From positions 15,394,501 through 15,458,500 of the forward strand of contig NC_053416.1 of assembly GCF_016859285.1 (NCBI RefSeq): a DNA stretch of 64,000 nt. Direction: 5' to 3'. Below the pieces are notes generated by a model. The model did no database searches. It saw only the letters and a list, made by a program, of their open reading frames with translations, and was not told the origin of the DNA. Positions 35,271-53,700 of this stretch are shown here, piece by piece; positions within the stretch are counted from its first letter, which is position 1; the number at the start of each line of letters is the position of its first letter. The translations under genes and the position numbers were made by a program. The stretch is from Xiphias gladius (Eukaryota; Chordata; Actinopteri; Istiophoriformes; Xiphiidae).

Positions 35271-38200
35271 ATATGTGTGTGTAATGTATATACATTATAT
35301 GGAGTGTCATATAAGCATATAGGCTATTTATACAAACAGTACACTGACAACACAATCAGACTTGGTGTAAATCTCAAAAGTGTAATGCAAGAATGTAGGG
35401 TACAGAACATATTTGGATTTAAATAATGTTAGTTGTTAAGTTTTGTAGTTTTCGTTTAGTTAACAGATTGTGTAGTAATCACATTTTTTTTCTCTGTTGT
35501 TCCTTTAACCTTAATCATTTGTTTTCCCTCTCTGTGTTATGGAAACAAAAAATACAGTTTATTCAAATTGTCATGCAAACTGAAGATAAAGGAATAAAGT
35601 TTAGTTTATCAGTGTTTAAGAGAAAAACGTCACTTAGTGTAATCTGCACATTCTCACCAGCATCAACCTCTCTCTGAACTGCAATGCACACAGCTTTGAC
35701 GTCTGCCATAGGCTCTTGTATCAGGGAGCTGCATGGGAAACAGTGCTCCTGCGAGCACTGCTGGATCAAGGCCTGAAGATAGAAAAGGCTCAAACACAGG
35801 GACGTGCATCAGTGCCAAGGCCAGCAGCCCGTCTGGTAACAAAACGCAGCACAGCAAGCAGGCTTTTTACTTTTGACTAGTGCTGCCCCGCAGGAGCCAT
35901 GTCCCCTCCTTAAAGCTCATGCAGCTTGCAATGTAGAGAATTATAAAAAGGTTGGTAAACCTCCAGGCAGTGATAATGATTCAAACGCCCCTATCCTCTC
36001 CCTATATGCTTATTATTGTAATATTAACAACCAGTAAATGTTTTAACTGCAATTCCAGCCTGAGTAGGGGTAGCTATACTCAGTTTACCCCCACTGAGTC
36101 CCTGCCTGCAGCCTTTTAAATACTACGCAGTATAGTATGCAAGCTTCAAACATCTTGTAGATTAATGCTTGCAGCAGTGCTTCAAAAAAGACCAGCTGCA
36201 GCAGGATTGCTAGCGATGTAGATGTGCATTCTGGACTGAGTTTGATGTTTATGTATCTGTGATCTCTAACTGCTTCCCGGGTTGGTAAGTGAGCCTGTGC
36301 AGCATCGGTTTTCACAGAGAAGAACTGAGTGACTGTTGTAGCGCAAAGAACACAGTGTGGTGTCTGGTCTAATCATCCTGTCCTTTCTAAGGTGAAAGCT
36401 TAAATTAGAAAGAAGCATCAGATACATGATGGCTGAGATGAAAATGGGTTTCAGACAGGGAATACATATGTAATTGTTCATCTGTTTTGTCTTAACTAGG
36501 GTGTAATTAAACTTAAGTTAAAATGTTGTATCATACTGTTAACTCAGAATGGTGAAAATGTGAATTACTTGTCAATTTTCCATTGAAAACATGCCTGTAA
36601 ATCTGGTCTGCAGTATGATCACTGCTGGCTGCATTTGACTGATGTATAATGACAGTATTTTTAACATATAGTGATCACAGTTTTAAGTGGTTTTGCATGA
36701 CGCCACAGTAGGGAGTTGGCCGCAGCATCTTGATGTCGCAGTGCAGAAGTGGCGTTTGTCTTGTTGTGGTCAGCCACTGTGCAACAGGCTGGAATGAAAT
36801 CCCAGAGACACGATAGAGAGAAGATTAAGAAACACATCTTTTACAAATCTCAAATTCGATCTTGTTAAGACATCCTAATTTTTATGGAAATGATTCAAAT
36901 ACTGATTTTGTTTTTTTAATGACCACCCCAAAAATATAATGCCTTTAATTATGAAGTGCATTTTAAAGCTATATTTGTCTGGAAGATAAACCTTGTCACC
37001 AGTGGTAGTGCCTGATAATAGCATGCTGCTACTTAAGATCATGTCAAAGTGACATTTTTGCAGTAGGGTGCATTTATGTTGATATGGAAAATTTTTCTTT
37101 TTCCCTGGAGCAAGCAGATACACAAATTCCCACGTGAGAGAACAAGAGACAAACAGGCTACCAGAAAAAGGTTAAAAGTTGTGAAAATTCTATTATACAT
37201 CTCATTAGCCCACTATAGTATTTGTTAGTGATTGATTTGCAGGATCTGCTAGTGATTACACCTATTTATTTTACCTAAGCACATGTCAGTCTGCAGTAAT
37301 TATAAGATGTACATTGGTTCCTTCGAGATTTGAAGAAGTGATGTAACCAAAGCTACATTTTATCAATATTTTCAAATTTTTCTACCAACCAAGCTTGCAC
37401 TGAATTATATACTATAAATAAATGTTGGCGTTTGAGCATTGAATTGTCAGCGGAGCTTATTGCTGAACTGTGAGGGCTCTTCAGCAGCTTTTGGTCTGCT
37501 TCTTTGTGGCCTTTCATCAGGACTTTCAATAGACCACCAAGGATGTTTTTTCAACTGATCCTCATTCTGGACCAAGTCGGCTTCTTCAGTCACGTGAGGG
37601 AAATCAAACTCTGTGAGCAGACTGGATCCATAATGAATGTTTCAGTGCTGGGCGCTTTCCATCTGTCAATAAATTTTGGAATTTCCCACCAAGCCTTTCA
37701 AAGCTGTCAGCAAGTTGGAGCGGCTAATTGTGATGAAGGTTAGCTTCATTTTCAGGGTATACAGGATTGAAGATGTTTTCATCAGCATCAAACCACTTTG
37801 CTTCTTGGGTTTTCTAAGAGGAAAGCAATGAAGCTTCTCCTTTTTGTGGATAGAACTTGAAGGATATGAAGTGTATTGCATAATACTGAAGTCAGCCAGT
37901 TAATCATTGAATTAAGCAGCTCTGCGTGATACACTTCCTTATTTTTTGCTTTTGTCACATCTGTGGTGCCCGGGCCTTGAAGCAGGTGATAATTATCTAA
38001 TGTGCTTATGTGTTGTTTTTGTTCTTAAGTGCTCCATGGAGGGCGAGTGTTTCCTGGAGACACATAAGGAGCAGACACTAAGACAGAAAAGACTAAAATC
38101 ACTTACCCTTGAGTTTGTGAATAACTTGCGTACGGAAGCAACTCTTGAGTTGTCCTCTGCCAGATCTTTGAAAAAGCGCAATTGCAATAATCAGGTTGTA

Positions 38201-40663
38201 GTCTCGTTTATGCTCCTCAATAGCTGAGGCCAGACCAGACAGTGTACACACCTGACAGTGTTTCAGATTTTCATCATTGGTGACATCAAAAGCTAAAAAT
38301 CTGTGGCGCAGACATACAAAAGTTTCATTCTGTGTATAGAAAAACATATCATGGTCACAGTAAGAAAACCCAAGTTGTCTTGTCTTAGGCAGCATTGATG
38401 TTTATCGACCTAGCATTTTGGTAAAACAGCAACAAGAAACCTGGCTGTCACAATATCACCAGTAGCGAGAAATAAAACATCTCCCCACCAAACGTGCTCT
38501 TGGCTAATCATATGTCAGAGGCAGGTCACACACACACAGTAGGGCATTGTCCTTCAAGGTCCTATGTTTATGCCCTCAGGCGATTAAAAAAAAATCTATA
38601 TACGGCAAAATTGTGTTGTTCATTTCGATATTCAACTGACGAGGCCATTTTGGTTTTAAAAGGTCTGGAAACTCTTCCCCTTGTTTGACTCAACATTGCA
38701 TAAAATTTAGACTTTACATCGCCTCGCAAACTATTTTGCAGTGTTTTCTCAACAGAAACCCAACCACACTGGGCCTGAAGTCAATGAAAATGTATCAACG
38801 AAGCACGCAGGTGCTTCACAAAAGATAACAGGTATTTGCTGAGCATGAGTTTTGTCTGCCTAACAGTGGAGCAAGGCTGTGCATACTAAAGTCCCACTTA
38901 TCGTGCCAGTACCCTTGGTTTGGCCTTTATCAAGTGTAAATACAGTGTTTTATTCACTTGAGAGGTCTGCATGCGTTTATACTCCTGGTTCCAACTTTTC
39001 CCCCCTCAGGGGACGTGTTGTAACCTGCGGGCCTGACCTCTGTAATTTCAGCTGCATGTAGAATTTAACTATAAGCAGTGAGCCGTGCTTGACATTCGTG
39101 TTGTGGTAACTACTCAGTGTTTTCACTGAGACGCCTTTGTGTGTGTGCGTGTGCTCCAAAGGTTGTTATCTCATAGCTTTAAGCTGAGGATTAGCACAGA
39201 GGATACAGGGTATGTCAGGCAGTCCCCTACCACTGCAAACCAGCCTCAGTTGGAACTTAAACAGTCGTATGAGTTTATTGTGTAAAAGCATGTAAATGTT
39301 AGTGTTAGTATCCGAATACTTCAGCACTTATGCTTAATACTCTGTTGCATCCTGTTATCTAGTAAGCCTGTTTTTCCTTTTGCATGATGCAGACGAAAGT
39401 TGATGTGGTTTGTGTTAAACATTCCTTTGGCTTCGTACTAAGATTTCTTCGTCTCAGGGAATAAACCAGACAACTCGTTTTAGCCTAAGATGGTAGTTCA
39501 AACTTAGTCTAGACTAAATTAATTATCTGTATTCACTCTGGTCAAACATTTATTTTTAATATAACTGTTTGTATTTGGTTCTCTTTCACTTTGGGCTGCA
39601 AATCTCAGTGTAGCAAACACCCCCATTCACAGCTAACTGGAGCTAACCTCTGTGCTTGTCACTAAAGGAGTAGCCTCCACCCGTCAAACAGAATCATCTA
39701 TAGCTGATTCAATACTGTGGCACATGTTGGGAGTACTGGTGATGTTGAACAAAGCTATAACAGTGTCGTCGTTAGCTGGGAGCAGCTTGGCAACTGGAGT
39801 GGTCGACCAAAAAGAGAATTAAAAGCTTGTTCCCCGGCACAGTCTGTATTAGCGGGAGTAACACGTTATAGGGAAGTGCGAAAATGGGAGTGTAAAAATC
39901 CCATTTGTGTTCATCTTGTATGCATCCAGTAGTTAAAGCAGCAGCATTCCTCAGTGAGCACAGGTGGAGGTTTGAAAGAAACTAAAGGGGGGGATTAAAA
40001 ATGTGGACGCATGTCAGGAATTGATCGATGCAAAGAAGTCAAAGGCAAGCGTACGTGCATTGCACAAAGAGGGATATAATGACTTTAGTGGAAAGCAGGA
40101 GAAAGCAGAGTGTTGCTGAGGAGAGAGTAACAAGCCGTGCTGCATCCAGTCCTGCAGCTAAAAAACGAGTACTTGCAGCAGAGTATACAGGAGCGCCGTT
40201 ACATAATCGCACCCTCTCTGTCTTCTGCCATTAGGAGGGGGGTGGGGAGGGGTTACGTAACTGCTTATTTACGGCAGAGCGAAGAAGAGAATAGGGAACG
40301 GAATAATCTGGTTTGAGACGTGTGTGTGCATGTTTGCACGTCCTAACAGCACGGCTACTCTCACTCTCTATATGACTGAGACCAGACTGCATATCAAAAA
40401 GACGTTTTTTGTAACACAGTCATATTCAAACTCAGATGGTTTGAATGCCAATGAGCAAGCTTTATATGGAGTCTAGAAAAGAGCTATTTCACCCATCATC
40501 CTGCCCTCACTGAGAAGAGCTCATTTCTGCAGCGAGGTAGCCATGTTTAGACAATAGAGGGACATGAAATGAGGCCCGTGCTGGGCCGTTGTCCAGATCA
40601 ACGCCGTGTGAAGCAATGTGACCTCTCCATGTCCCTCTCTCTCTTTCTGTCTTTCTCTTCCAG
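35271..40663 (+). other. aldoc: aldoc intron 1, remainder
   Basis: A long first intron, mostly AT-rich. Somewhat GC-richer pieces occur at 35.6-35.9 kb. A broken coding-like stretch on the minus strand covers about 37.4-38.4 kb (listed separately). From 39.6 to 40.6 kb the DNA is purine-rich and could contain intronic enhancers, but I see no defined element. Confidence 0.5.
37440..38400 (-). pseudogene. Broken coding-like sequence of unknown origin
   Basis: Several minus-strand stretches look protein-like rather than random, for example EFDFPHVTEEADLVQ near 37590 and ENLKHCQVCTLSGLASAIEE near 38240. They lie in different frames, interrupted by stops, with no splice sites between them. I cannot name the family. 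A decayed retrocopy of a cellular gene or a remnant of a mobile element are both possible. It is not a working gene. Confidence 0.35.
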
Positions 40664-40668
40664 CCACC

Positions 40669-44924
<4,256 letters not shown>

Positions 44925-45954
44925 ACATCAATCTACCACATACGACCGTGGCCTAGTTATAGTCTAATATTACTCTGCTATTCCCCCTCACAACTCCATC
45001 AATCACAGGCCTGTGCTGTCTACTGTACTTTAAAGTTGTCAGTTATTAAAATTTCTTAATTAGATATGTGTATTCAAAAACATAATGTGAAACAACAATA
45101 CTAAAGGGAACAGATTTGGGTTTTTTTTCTTTGTCTATTTGATCAAACAAACGGTTTTGAGACAATTTATGACTGAATCTGACAACAGTTATTGGGCTCA
45201 GAGATAGAAGGTAGATCAAGATAATCAGTCAGTACTCAATTCATGCCTTTTCTTAACTGCACCTGTCTCCACGCTTTCTGGTGCTTTCTCAAGACTATCC
45301 CCCACCTTATAAATCTCGAGCCACTCCCTCGCAGGCCAGATCGGCTTGCGTGTATCTGTGTTTTGTATCTGTCAGAATGAAGCGTTGGCTTACGCTTAAA
45401 ACGCTACACTAACACCCTCCCTGACAGTGGGACCAACCGATGATTCAGTGGCATCAGTACGCTATGGGACAAGAGGAAAAGACAAACAGTGTGTCGATCT
45501 TTAGAGTGGCTGTCCAAAAGTGTGGCGTGCTCGTTGTACTTTCAGACAGCTGTAGCTCCAGCAGAGGTCAGTAGGCACACTATAACAAACCATCGCACAC
45601 CAGGATTCCTCCTAACCTTTCTGTTCTCTCGCTTCTAATCACCACTAATCCGAGGAACATCTTGTCTTTGTCATCTTGTCTATTCTAAGTATAACATTAG
45701 TTTTAAATAACATACAGTAATTAATGTATTCAGTTGTGTGAAGGTGTCAATATTATGTGATGCTTGTGTGTCATCCCCCCTCCTGATTCCCCCAGCCCGC
45801 CCCACGGGAAGACGAGATGGTTTCTATTGACGTACCCATAAAGTGGACCAATTCGTGGGGTTAGCGGGGAAACAGTCACTGCTGTGTTGGGTTACTGTGA
45901 TGTTTGTGATGTATATTGTTCTTGAAGCACTTGGTGTGTCAAATATTGGAGAAA

Positions 45955-45970
45955 AATAAACTAAAATAAA
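45955..45970 (+). terminator. aldoc: Poly(A) signals of aldoc
   Basis: Two AATAAA words in close succession (the first at 45955-45960) about 1.03 kb after the stop, followed by a TGTTGTGTGATGTTGTG-type GU-rich element. Confidence 0.65.
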
Positions 45971-46102
45971 TATTAAAAACTAGCAGAGATATTGTTGTGT
46001 GATGTTGTGACTCCTAAACTTACGGCGTCTCTTGAATGAAATTTTGTACTGCATTAGGACAATATTACATACAGCGATGTAAGCCCAGCTATAGTTACAG
46101 TC

Positions 46103-46564
46103 AGTGGTGGACAGTAACTTACTCAAGTACTGTGCTTAAGTGTATATTTGAAGTATTTCCTTTTTATACTACTTTCATCTGCTACTCTCCAGTTATTTTA
46201 CAGATATAGATTTTACATAAAAACAAATGATAACAGGTTACGGAATAGCCAAAAAAATGAACCTAAAAGCAAGTGGGAGAATTTAGGATTTATTTTCCCA
46301 GTATTCATCTCATGACCCTTCAGATTTATCTTGATGATGATGATGCGTCAGTATTAACAATTTCATAATGTCATATATAATATTATACATCAGCCACAAG
46401 GATAAATATCCTGCTGAACACATACATTCACTTTTGATACTGCGAGTACATTTTGCTTCTGCGGGTCTGTAGGATTTTAAATGCGGGACTTTTAAATGTA
46501 TTTTTATACTGTGGTATTGGTACTTTTACTTATGTAAGATATGAGTACTACTTTCCACCACTGG
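46103..46564. mobile_element. AGTGGTGG foldback MITE, near-complete copy
   Basis: Left end CAGTGGTGGACAGTAACTTA (46103) and right end TACTTTCCACCACTGG (to 46564) are inverted repeats; the first 36 bases match imperfectly. The interior includes ACTTTCATCTGCTAC and TTTTACATAAAAAC typical of this very common teleost family. Non-coding, probably hAT-derived. Confidence 0.65.
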
Positions 46565-46566
46565 TT

Positions 46567-46980
46567 AGAGCACTGGTAGAAAGTAACTATGAACATTTAC
46601 TCAAGGACAAGTTCGAGGTAGTAGTACTTTACTTCAGTGGAAAATATTGTACTTTTTACTCCACTATGTTTATTTGACAGAATTAATAGGTACTTTTCAG
46701 ATTAACATTTTTACATACAAAACGCACTATTAGTTTATAAAATATGATGCCTTATTATAGATTAAGGTACGCAATTGTATATGAAATAGATCAAATGAGC
46801 TCCCCCTAGACCAATACACCACTGAGTACCACTTATATATTAATACATCAATAATGTAATATCAAACTGACCAGGGCCAATCTGCATAAGGAGTACTTTT
46901 AGTTTTGATCCTTTCAGTACATTCTGCTGACAATAATAACCAATGGTTTCTGATGCTGACAAGTTTTAAATAATTTAATT
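46567..46980. mobile_element. AGTGGTGG foldback MITE, second adjacent copy, one end decayed
   Basis: Starts with CACTGGTAGAAAGTAACTAT and ACATTTACTCAAGGAC and continues with TACTTTTTACTCCACTATGT, matching the family start. The far end is not clearly preserved. It lies directly beside the previous copy in the same orientation. Confidence 0.55.
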
Positions 46981-47014
46981 GGTGATGTCTGAATTCAAAA
47001 TAGCTTCATTTACA

Positions 47015-47139
47015 AGTTCCTGGGTATTGTTCGTGCTGGCTCACCATCACACTGTCCTGTCTTACTGGGACACTTGAACAGAACAGAGCCATCCTTACTG
47101 GTGTTAGTAGGGCTGTGCTCATTCTTCTATGACAAGTCT
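47015..47139. repeat. Dispersed repeat, copy 2 (also at 8870-9002)
   Basis: GGGTATTGTTCGTGCTGGCTC through CTTCTATGACAAGTC aligns with the copy near 8.9 kb, with scattered substitutions and small gaps. Confidence 0.5.
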
Positions 47140-47699
47140 ATATGTCTGTTGTGATAAAGGGCTGTTGCTGTTGAAAGAGACGTGTTGATTCAGCTCAGTA
47201 AAAAACCTGCAGAGTTTTTGTGGTTTTTTTTTCAATTGCACTGTGTTGTAAGGTGCTTGTAACATTTCTGATCCTAACATGTAAACAAGATAATGAAAGC
47301 ACCACTAAGCTCCAGTTCTGGTCTCACTAATGTGTGTGGGTTTTGGCTTGTGTGCTTTTTTTTTTTTTTTTCATGCATTTATAGCCACATACAAATTTTC
47401 ATTGGGGCTTTTTAGCTTTATGGAAACAATGTTAATCTTGCCGGAGCCAAATCTGTGGGCGCTGGTTGACAAAATGTCTCACGTTGGGTTTGTGCGTTTA
47501 ATATTCTCACCGGGTGGGTCAACGGTTGCGTCTCAAACCAACTCACCACTTGCCTACTTACTACCGGGTTTAGGGCGGACAGACACTTGTATATATGATA
47601 TCTGCTTAGAGTACATCAAACTGTAGCTTTGTATATAGATCACGACCTATTGTTTTTACAGTGACATGAATCGCCCGATTTTTTCTTTATTTATTTCAT

Positions 47700-47787
47700 T
47701 TTTATTTTTATTTTTTTTGTGGGTCATGTGACTCATGACTTGTTGCACTCCATAAACAAACGCTCCCCAACCATCTCATTGACAGAG
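47700..47787 (+). promoter_or_regulatory. pigs: pigs promoter/5' leader with AP-1 and E-box words
   Basis: TCATGTGA (47724-47731) overlaps TGACTCA (47729-47735), an M-box/E-box word and an AP-1 site about 55 bases before the start codon. Motif matches only; no TATA box or strong CpG island is seen. Confidence 0.3.
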
Positions 47788-50700
47788 ATGGCTACCACGG
47801 AAGTAGGTGAGTACATTCGACTGAATTCTGTAAAAAAAAATTGTTTCCTTACCACAAAGAGGCAGAGTTCACACCAGTTCAGAGCAGTTTGTTGGAGCAT
47901 GTTTAACACGTACGACAGTCGTAGCGACCCTGGTATGAGGCGGCTGTTTTCTCCATGTTATGACTCTCTGAAGCTAACTGCTAACTAGCCGCATCAGCAG
48001 CTACAGCAGTGATGCCCTCCTTAATACCACTGAAGACACTGCAAGAAAATCTGCTGGTGTTTGCCGGTTTATGTCGTTTGTTTTTCATTATTTATTTTTA
48101 CACCACAATTGAATACAACATTAAAGCTCATAAATTCCGCCCGAGCAGAGTGAAACACTTTATTTTCCCTTATTTTGTATTTTTGTAGCTTTAAAACTAA
48201 TCCAGGTCTTGCAGCCATTTCCTCTATGTTGACCAATTAATGTTTTCTCTATAAGACTATACATGTTTGCATCTTAATACTTTTAATAAAGTCTTTGGTT
48301 AGTCTGCCACTTAACTAAATAAGTGCAGCATCCAGCTCATTCTTATGGAATAAACAGATTGACGTAAACATATATTAATCAGATATTTTAATCAGTTGGT
48401 TAAAATCCTCTGTCATGGTAAATGTACATTTACATTGTGATAACAGTATAGATGTGATGATACGGTAACTTTGATATGGTGACTGTCAGGAGTTAAAATA
48501 ACAACACTAATTTATGTTCTTTACTACTCAAGGGAAAAATTAAGGTATTTGTCACATAAACACAAAAATATTTAAAAAATCTATTATTGCTATAAAAAAC
48601 CCTCTGCTCATTGATTTGCAAAATTTCCCGTGATTGCCTAATATAACCAGAGCCAGATAGGCTGTGGCATATAGTCAATGATTGATTGGTATTAACGGGC
48701 CCAAAGTGAGCCAAGAAAACATTCTCCACACCATTATACCACCACCAGCAGCAGCCTGGACTGTTGACACAAGGCAGGTTAGGTCCATGGGTTCATGCTG
48801 TTTACGTCAGATTCTGACTCTACCATCTGCGTGCCTCAGAAGAAATCCAGATTCATCAGACCAGGCTACGTTATTCTAGTCTTCTACTGTCCAGTTCTGG
48901 TGAGCCCGGCTCATTGCAGCCTCACATTTCTGTTCTTGGCTGACAGGAGTGGAACCCGACGTGGTCTTCTGCTTTTCTAGCCCATCAGCCTCATGGTTCG
49001 ACGCGTTGTGCTTTCTGAGATGCTTTTCTGCTCACCACAGTTGTAAAGAGTGGTTATCTGAGTTACTCTAGCCTTTCTCTCAGCTCCAACCAGTTTAACC
49101 ATTCTCCTCTGACCTCTCTCATCAAAAAGGCGTTTCCGTCCGGAGAAACTGCCGCTTACTGGATGGTTTTTGTTTTTTCTACCATTGTGAGTAAACTGTT
49201 GTGACTGTTGTGTGTGAAAATCCCAGGAGATCCGGAGTTTCAGAAATACTCAAACCAGCCCGTCTGACACCAATAATCACGCCACGGTCAAAGTCACTGA
49301 GATACATTTTTCTCTCATTCTAATGTTTGATGTGAATTTTAACTGAAGCTCCTGACCTGTATCAGCATGATTTTATGCATTGCATTGCTGCCGTACGATT
49401 GGCTGACTGGATAACTGAATGAACAAGCAGGTGTACAGGTGTTCCTAATTTGCTTGGTGAGTGTATGATAGTAAACGAAATTTGTTTTGGTATTAAAATA
49501 ATTGTTAGTTGCAGCCCTGTTGATGATATTACACATCTAAGCAACAGCACAAATGCCTATAGTCTCATCTGTCTGTCTGTCTCTGTGTGTCCCTCAGAGC
49601 GTAGACGAGGCCAGCTTGCTGCTCTGTCCATAGCAGCGGTGGTCATCATCGTGGGAGTCCCACTGTGGTGGCGAACAACTGAAACATACCGCGCGTGGTT
49701 GCCTGTCAATCAGATAAACGAGTTGGCTAAGCTGCAGGTTTGTTTGCGCTGCCATTAATTAATCCCCCATCTTGTGGCTCATTGTCTTCCATATGTAATA
49801 CATGTGTACCTTTTTAAAAACCTCTCTCTGTATATATATTTTTTTCTTTTTTTTTGCAGCTGCAGTTGAGTGCTGATGTGGAGGTTGTGTTTGCACGTGG
49901 CACAGTGACACCAGGACAGCAGAAGAAGGTCCCACTGACACAGACACAGGATGAGGAACACAGAGTAGATGGTGATTCATTAATGCTGTCTGTGAGCTTA
50001 CATGAAGATATGTTATGACGACTGCAAGGTCATTTTTTGTCTCAAACTCATTCGTTCCAGAGGACACAGCTTTGAGGTACAGGTATGAGACAAGGTACCG
50101 CACAGCTACAATCATGGAGGAGGACGCCCTGAACCAGCCCACTGCTGCAGGTGAGATGCTTTTTGCCTTTCCCTGTAAAATCAGCTCTTCAGATGCAAAC
50201 ATTTTGTTATCTCAGTGAGACCACAGGTTGTAATTTCTCTCTGTCTCTCTTGCTCTCCCTCTGTAGAGGCAGATCTGTCTCTGCACACACTCAGCGAGAG
50301 TCCATGTGGTTCTTTGGTTGTGTATGTGATCCCAGAGTCATCTTCACTGCTGCCTCAGGTTAAAACTCTCTATATTTTCTTTTTCCTATATTTTTGTAAT
50401 GAGCATTGTTTGGTCACCCATCCTATTTTTAATTTCCTTTGCTTTTCATTAGTGTATATATGTTTATTTGTTAATAGAGTTAATTAAAGTCTGTATAGTT
50501 TTATGCTTTAATGAATGGCTAAATTAACATTTTTGAGTTAAGTTCATGGATCTGTGGAGTTGAGAAGCATTTCCACTGAAAAAAAGCTGAATATTACTGC
50601 TTGGTGTCTAAATACAGTACTCTCTGCACAGCTTGCAAACAGAATTGTGAGTCATTTGAGTCACTCTGGATAAGTAGAAGATAATGCAATACTTAATCCC

Positions 50701-53700
50701 TACCTGTACCTTCGTGCTTCTCAGGATGTGGATGTCTATATCGGTCAGAGACGGACAGCCTTGCTGCGAATTGGTTCCCAGATGAGAGTGGGCAGGACAC
50801 TGGAGCAACTGCTGGCTCACATGGAGCCTCGGATTAAGCAGGTGCTGCAGGTGATGTCTTTTAGCCACACCGACATCACTGCTGCCCTCAGCGACAGAGT
50901 CCGTCTCAGCCCTGGCAACAAGGAGAGCATCGCTGACAGTATGAGAGCCTTTAAATCCAGCCCGGGTTGGTATTTATTTCCGCACAGCCATAAAGTGGAC
51001 CAGCTTGATTTCTTGTTCTACTCAGTATGCACTTCCCCTCTGTTCTCTACTTATTTTTCTCTTCAGGTTATGAGATAACGTTCAGTCTGTTGAACCCAGA
51101 CCCAAAGTCCCACCGGCTACACTGGGACATAGAGGGTGCCGTGCAAACCTATATCCAGCCTTTGCTCACCAAACTGGCCCCTGTAGCCAACTTTAGCATC
51201 GATTCTCAGGTACTGTGTGTGCAAGTGTGTGAATGTGCAGCACTTGCGTCACGATGACAAGATGCACAGACCACTGAATGTTGATGCGAGAATTCTACTT
51301 ACAGACCTTATACTACGCCATGCTTGGTGTCAACCCTCGCTTTGACAGCAGCCGCAGCACCTACACGCTCAATGCTGACAGCCTCGCACATGTCATCAAC
51401 CCTGTGGAGGCTAGACTCGGTAAAATAAAACGCACACTGATTGCATTTCAAGTGTTTGCCAGAAGGAGAAACATGATGTATTTCTGGTGTATTTATATAT
51501 AACTGTTTTTGATTTCCAGGCTCTAATGCTGCATCTTCCAACCCGGTGTTGAATTTTCTCCTGTACGTCCCGGATGCCCATCATTCACCCCTTTACATCC
51601 ATGATCGCAAGAAACAAGAAGTGCCTTCTAATGCGTTTCACTCTCCTCGGTGGGGTGGAATCATGGTGAGATAATCTTAAGTGAAACATTGGGTGACAGC
51701 AGTCTAAATGTTACGAATGGTTATAGCTCATTGTTAAGTGAATGTGGTATGAATAATAATTTGGGAGGCATATAGAAATTAGATTTTGCACTCAGTGACA
51801 TGTTGTGTTGGGTTCTAATCAAACAAAAATGTCTCTCTCCATGTCTTTATAGGTTTATAATGTTAATGGTTTCTATGGACCGGAGGCTGTTTTCCCTGTT
51901 GACATCAACATCAACATGGCTAAAGTTATGGGAGTCTTCCTCGCACAGCTTCGGTAAGTGGACACCTACAGTACACAGGTATTGATTTTCCTGTAGACAC
52001 AAGGTAACTTTGCTGTGCTGTCTCCCGTCAGACTACTGCTGGGTGTGCAGTCGTCGTCCCCTCCCCCTGGCTTCCTGGTGGCACCGTGTGGCAGTGCAGG
52101 ATTAGCTGATTGGGAGCTGGATCGCCTCATGTGGAGTCGGAGTGTGGAAAATGTTGCAACAGCAACCACCACCATCACCTCACTGGCACAGCTGCTGGAC
52201 CAGATAGGCAACATTGTGATCAATGACAACATTGCTCAACAGGTAACGTGCACACACAGCTGCATTAATACGTCTTTTTCTGTGTTGGCTATTTATGTGC
52301 CTTTATGAGTGGGTGTAAAATACATACTTAAAAAAGATTTATGACACCCCTGGCCACATATTTATGTGTACTTTTAATCTCTGACTTTTTTTAATGGTGT
52401 GGTTTTGTAGTCCATTTACCATTCAAAAGCACACCTTGGCTTTATTTTCAAAAAGTACCCCATTACACCAAAAATAGTCTTTCTGGAAATATTGTATTGA
52501 AAAATAAAATGTAATCACAGAGTCAAAGATCTCTCATATAAAAATCAAGTTCGGATGTACATATTGGGTCAGGTACGGCTCTGTTCTGGGACAAATCGGA
52601 ATAGAGTAGTATCTGGCTGGCCTGGTTGCACGCCTCAGTTATACCCGTTGCAGAACTGGGCTCGAAAGATGCATACACCACTTCCCACGGAAAAGCTAAG
52701 ATTTATGAAGAACAATCTTAATGTGCCTACCCGTACCGAAACTCTGACCTACACGTGCAAAAATTTTGAAGACTGGGGAAATTGGTTTTCCGATCGTTTG
52801 TGTACAAAATCGCTTCAGTGAATACGTGACTGTACTGTCAGGGGCACCAGGCGCACACAGCACACTGGAGACACCGGCAGACAGCCACACACACTCTGCC
52901 TTCGTCAGCCACCCCACGCTAGCTACATACCGAGCTAGCACAAAAAAATAGCAAGTCAACTTACAGTAAGAATAACTCTAAAACCAACATTTTTATTTTT
53001 ATTTTTTGTGCACATATGGCTTTTATTAGAGGGACATTGCAGTTCATGGTCAGCGCCTTAAATTCCCTACATATTTCTTTGATCAGTGTGATAAACATTA
53101 AGTTGACTGCTCTGAGAAACAGCTACTGCAGCTTCCAACAGTTAAGGACATCAAGAGGAAGGATATGAAACATGCTACTGTTTGGTTAGGGGGAAAAAAC
53201 AAAAAATAATAAACCTATTCTATATTTGGGTTATAATATGAACATGATGTCAGGCAGAATGAATGTAGTGAAGCAAAATGGCAATTCAGTCTGATTATCA
53301 GGCCAGTATTTTGACTACTCTCCATGGAAAAAAAATATTCTTAGTGTACAAATTGCACTGCCTAAATTGGTATTTAAATATGAAAGAAGTAAATTACTCC
53401 TCTTTGTTGCATCAGTTGTATCTAACCTGTGATTGTTGTTGCTGTCTCTCAGGTGTCCAGTGCTGTCACGTCTCTGCAGCTGGCTGTGGCTGAGTTGGAG
53501 GCCGGGAACCTCGGCTTCGCTCTGCAGTACAGTAAAGAAGCCATCTTGGCATCAGAGAGAGCATTCTTCGACCCTTCGCTCCTCCACCTCCTCTACTTCC
53601 CCGACGACCAGAAGTTTGCTATCTACATACCACTCTTCCTGCCCATGTGTGTGCCTATTCTGCTGTCACTGCTCAAAATAGTGTCTGAGGCCAGACAGAA

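Larger units (their letters stand above)
44925..47787. other. aldoc 3' UTR and intergenic region before pigs
   Basis: The first kilobase is the likely aldoc 3' UTR. From 46.1 to 47.14 kb come two foldback MITEs and the second copy of the dispersed repeat seen at 8.9 kb. From 47.2 kb the sequence leads into the pigs promoter. No gene is seen on either strand. Confidence 0.55.

Noticed and set aside
35563-35857. Minus-strand open frames in aldoc intron 1 as a possible gene
   Set aside because: No recognisable protein, no splice sites, and overlapping frames of similar length.
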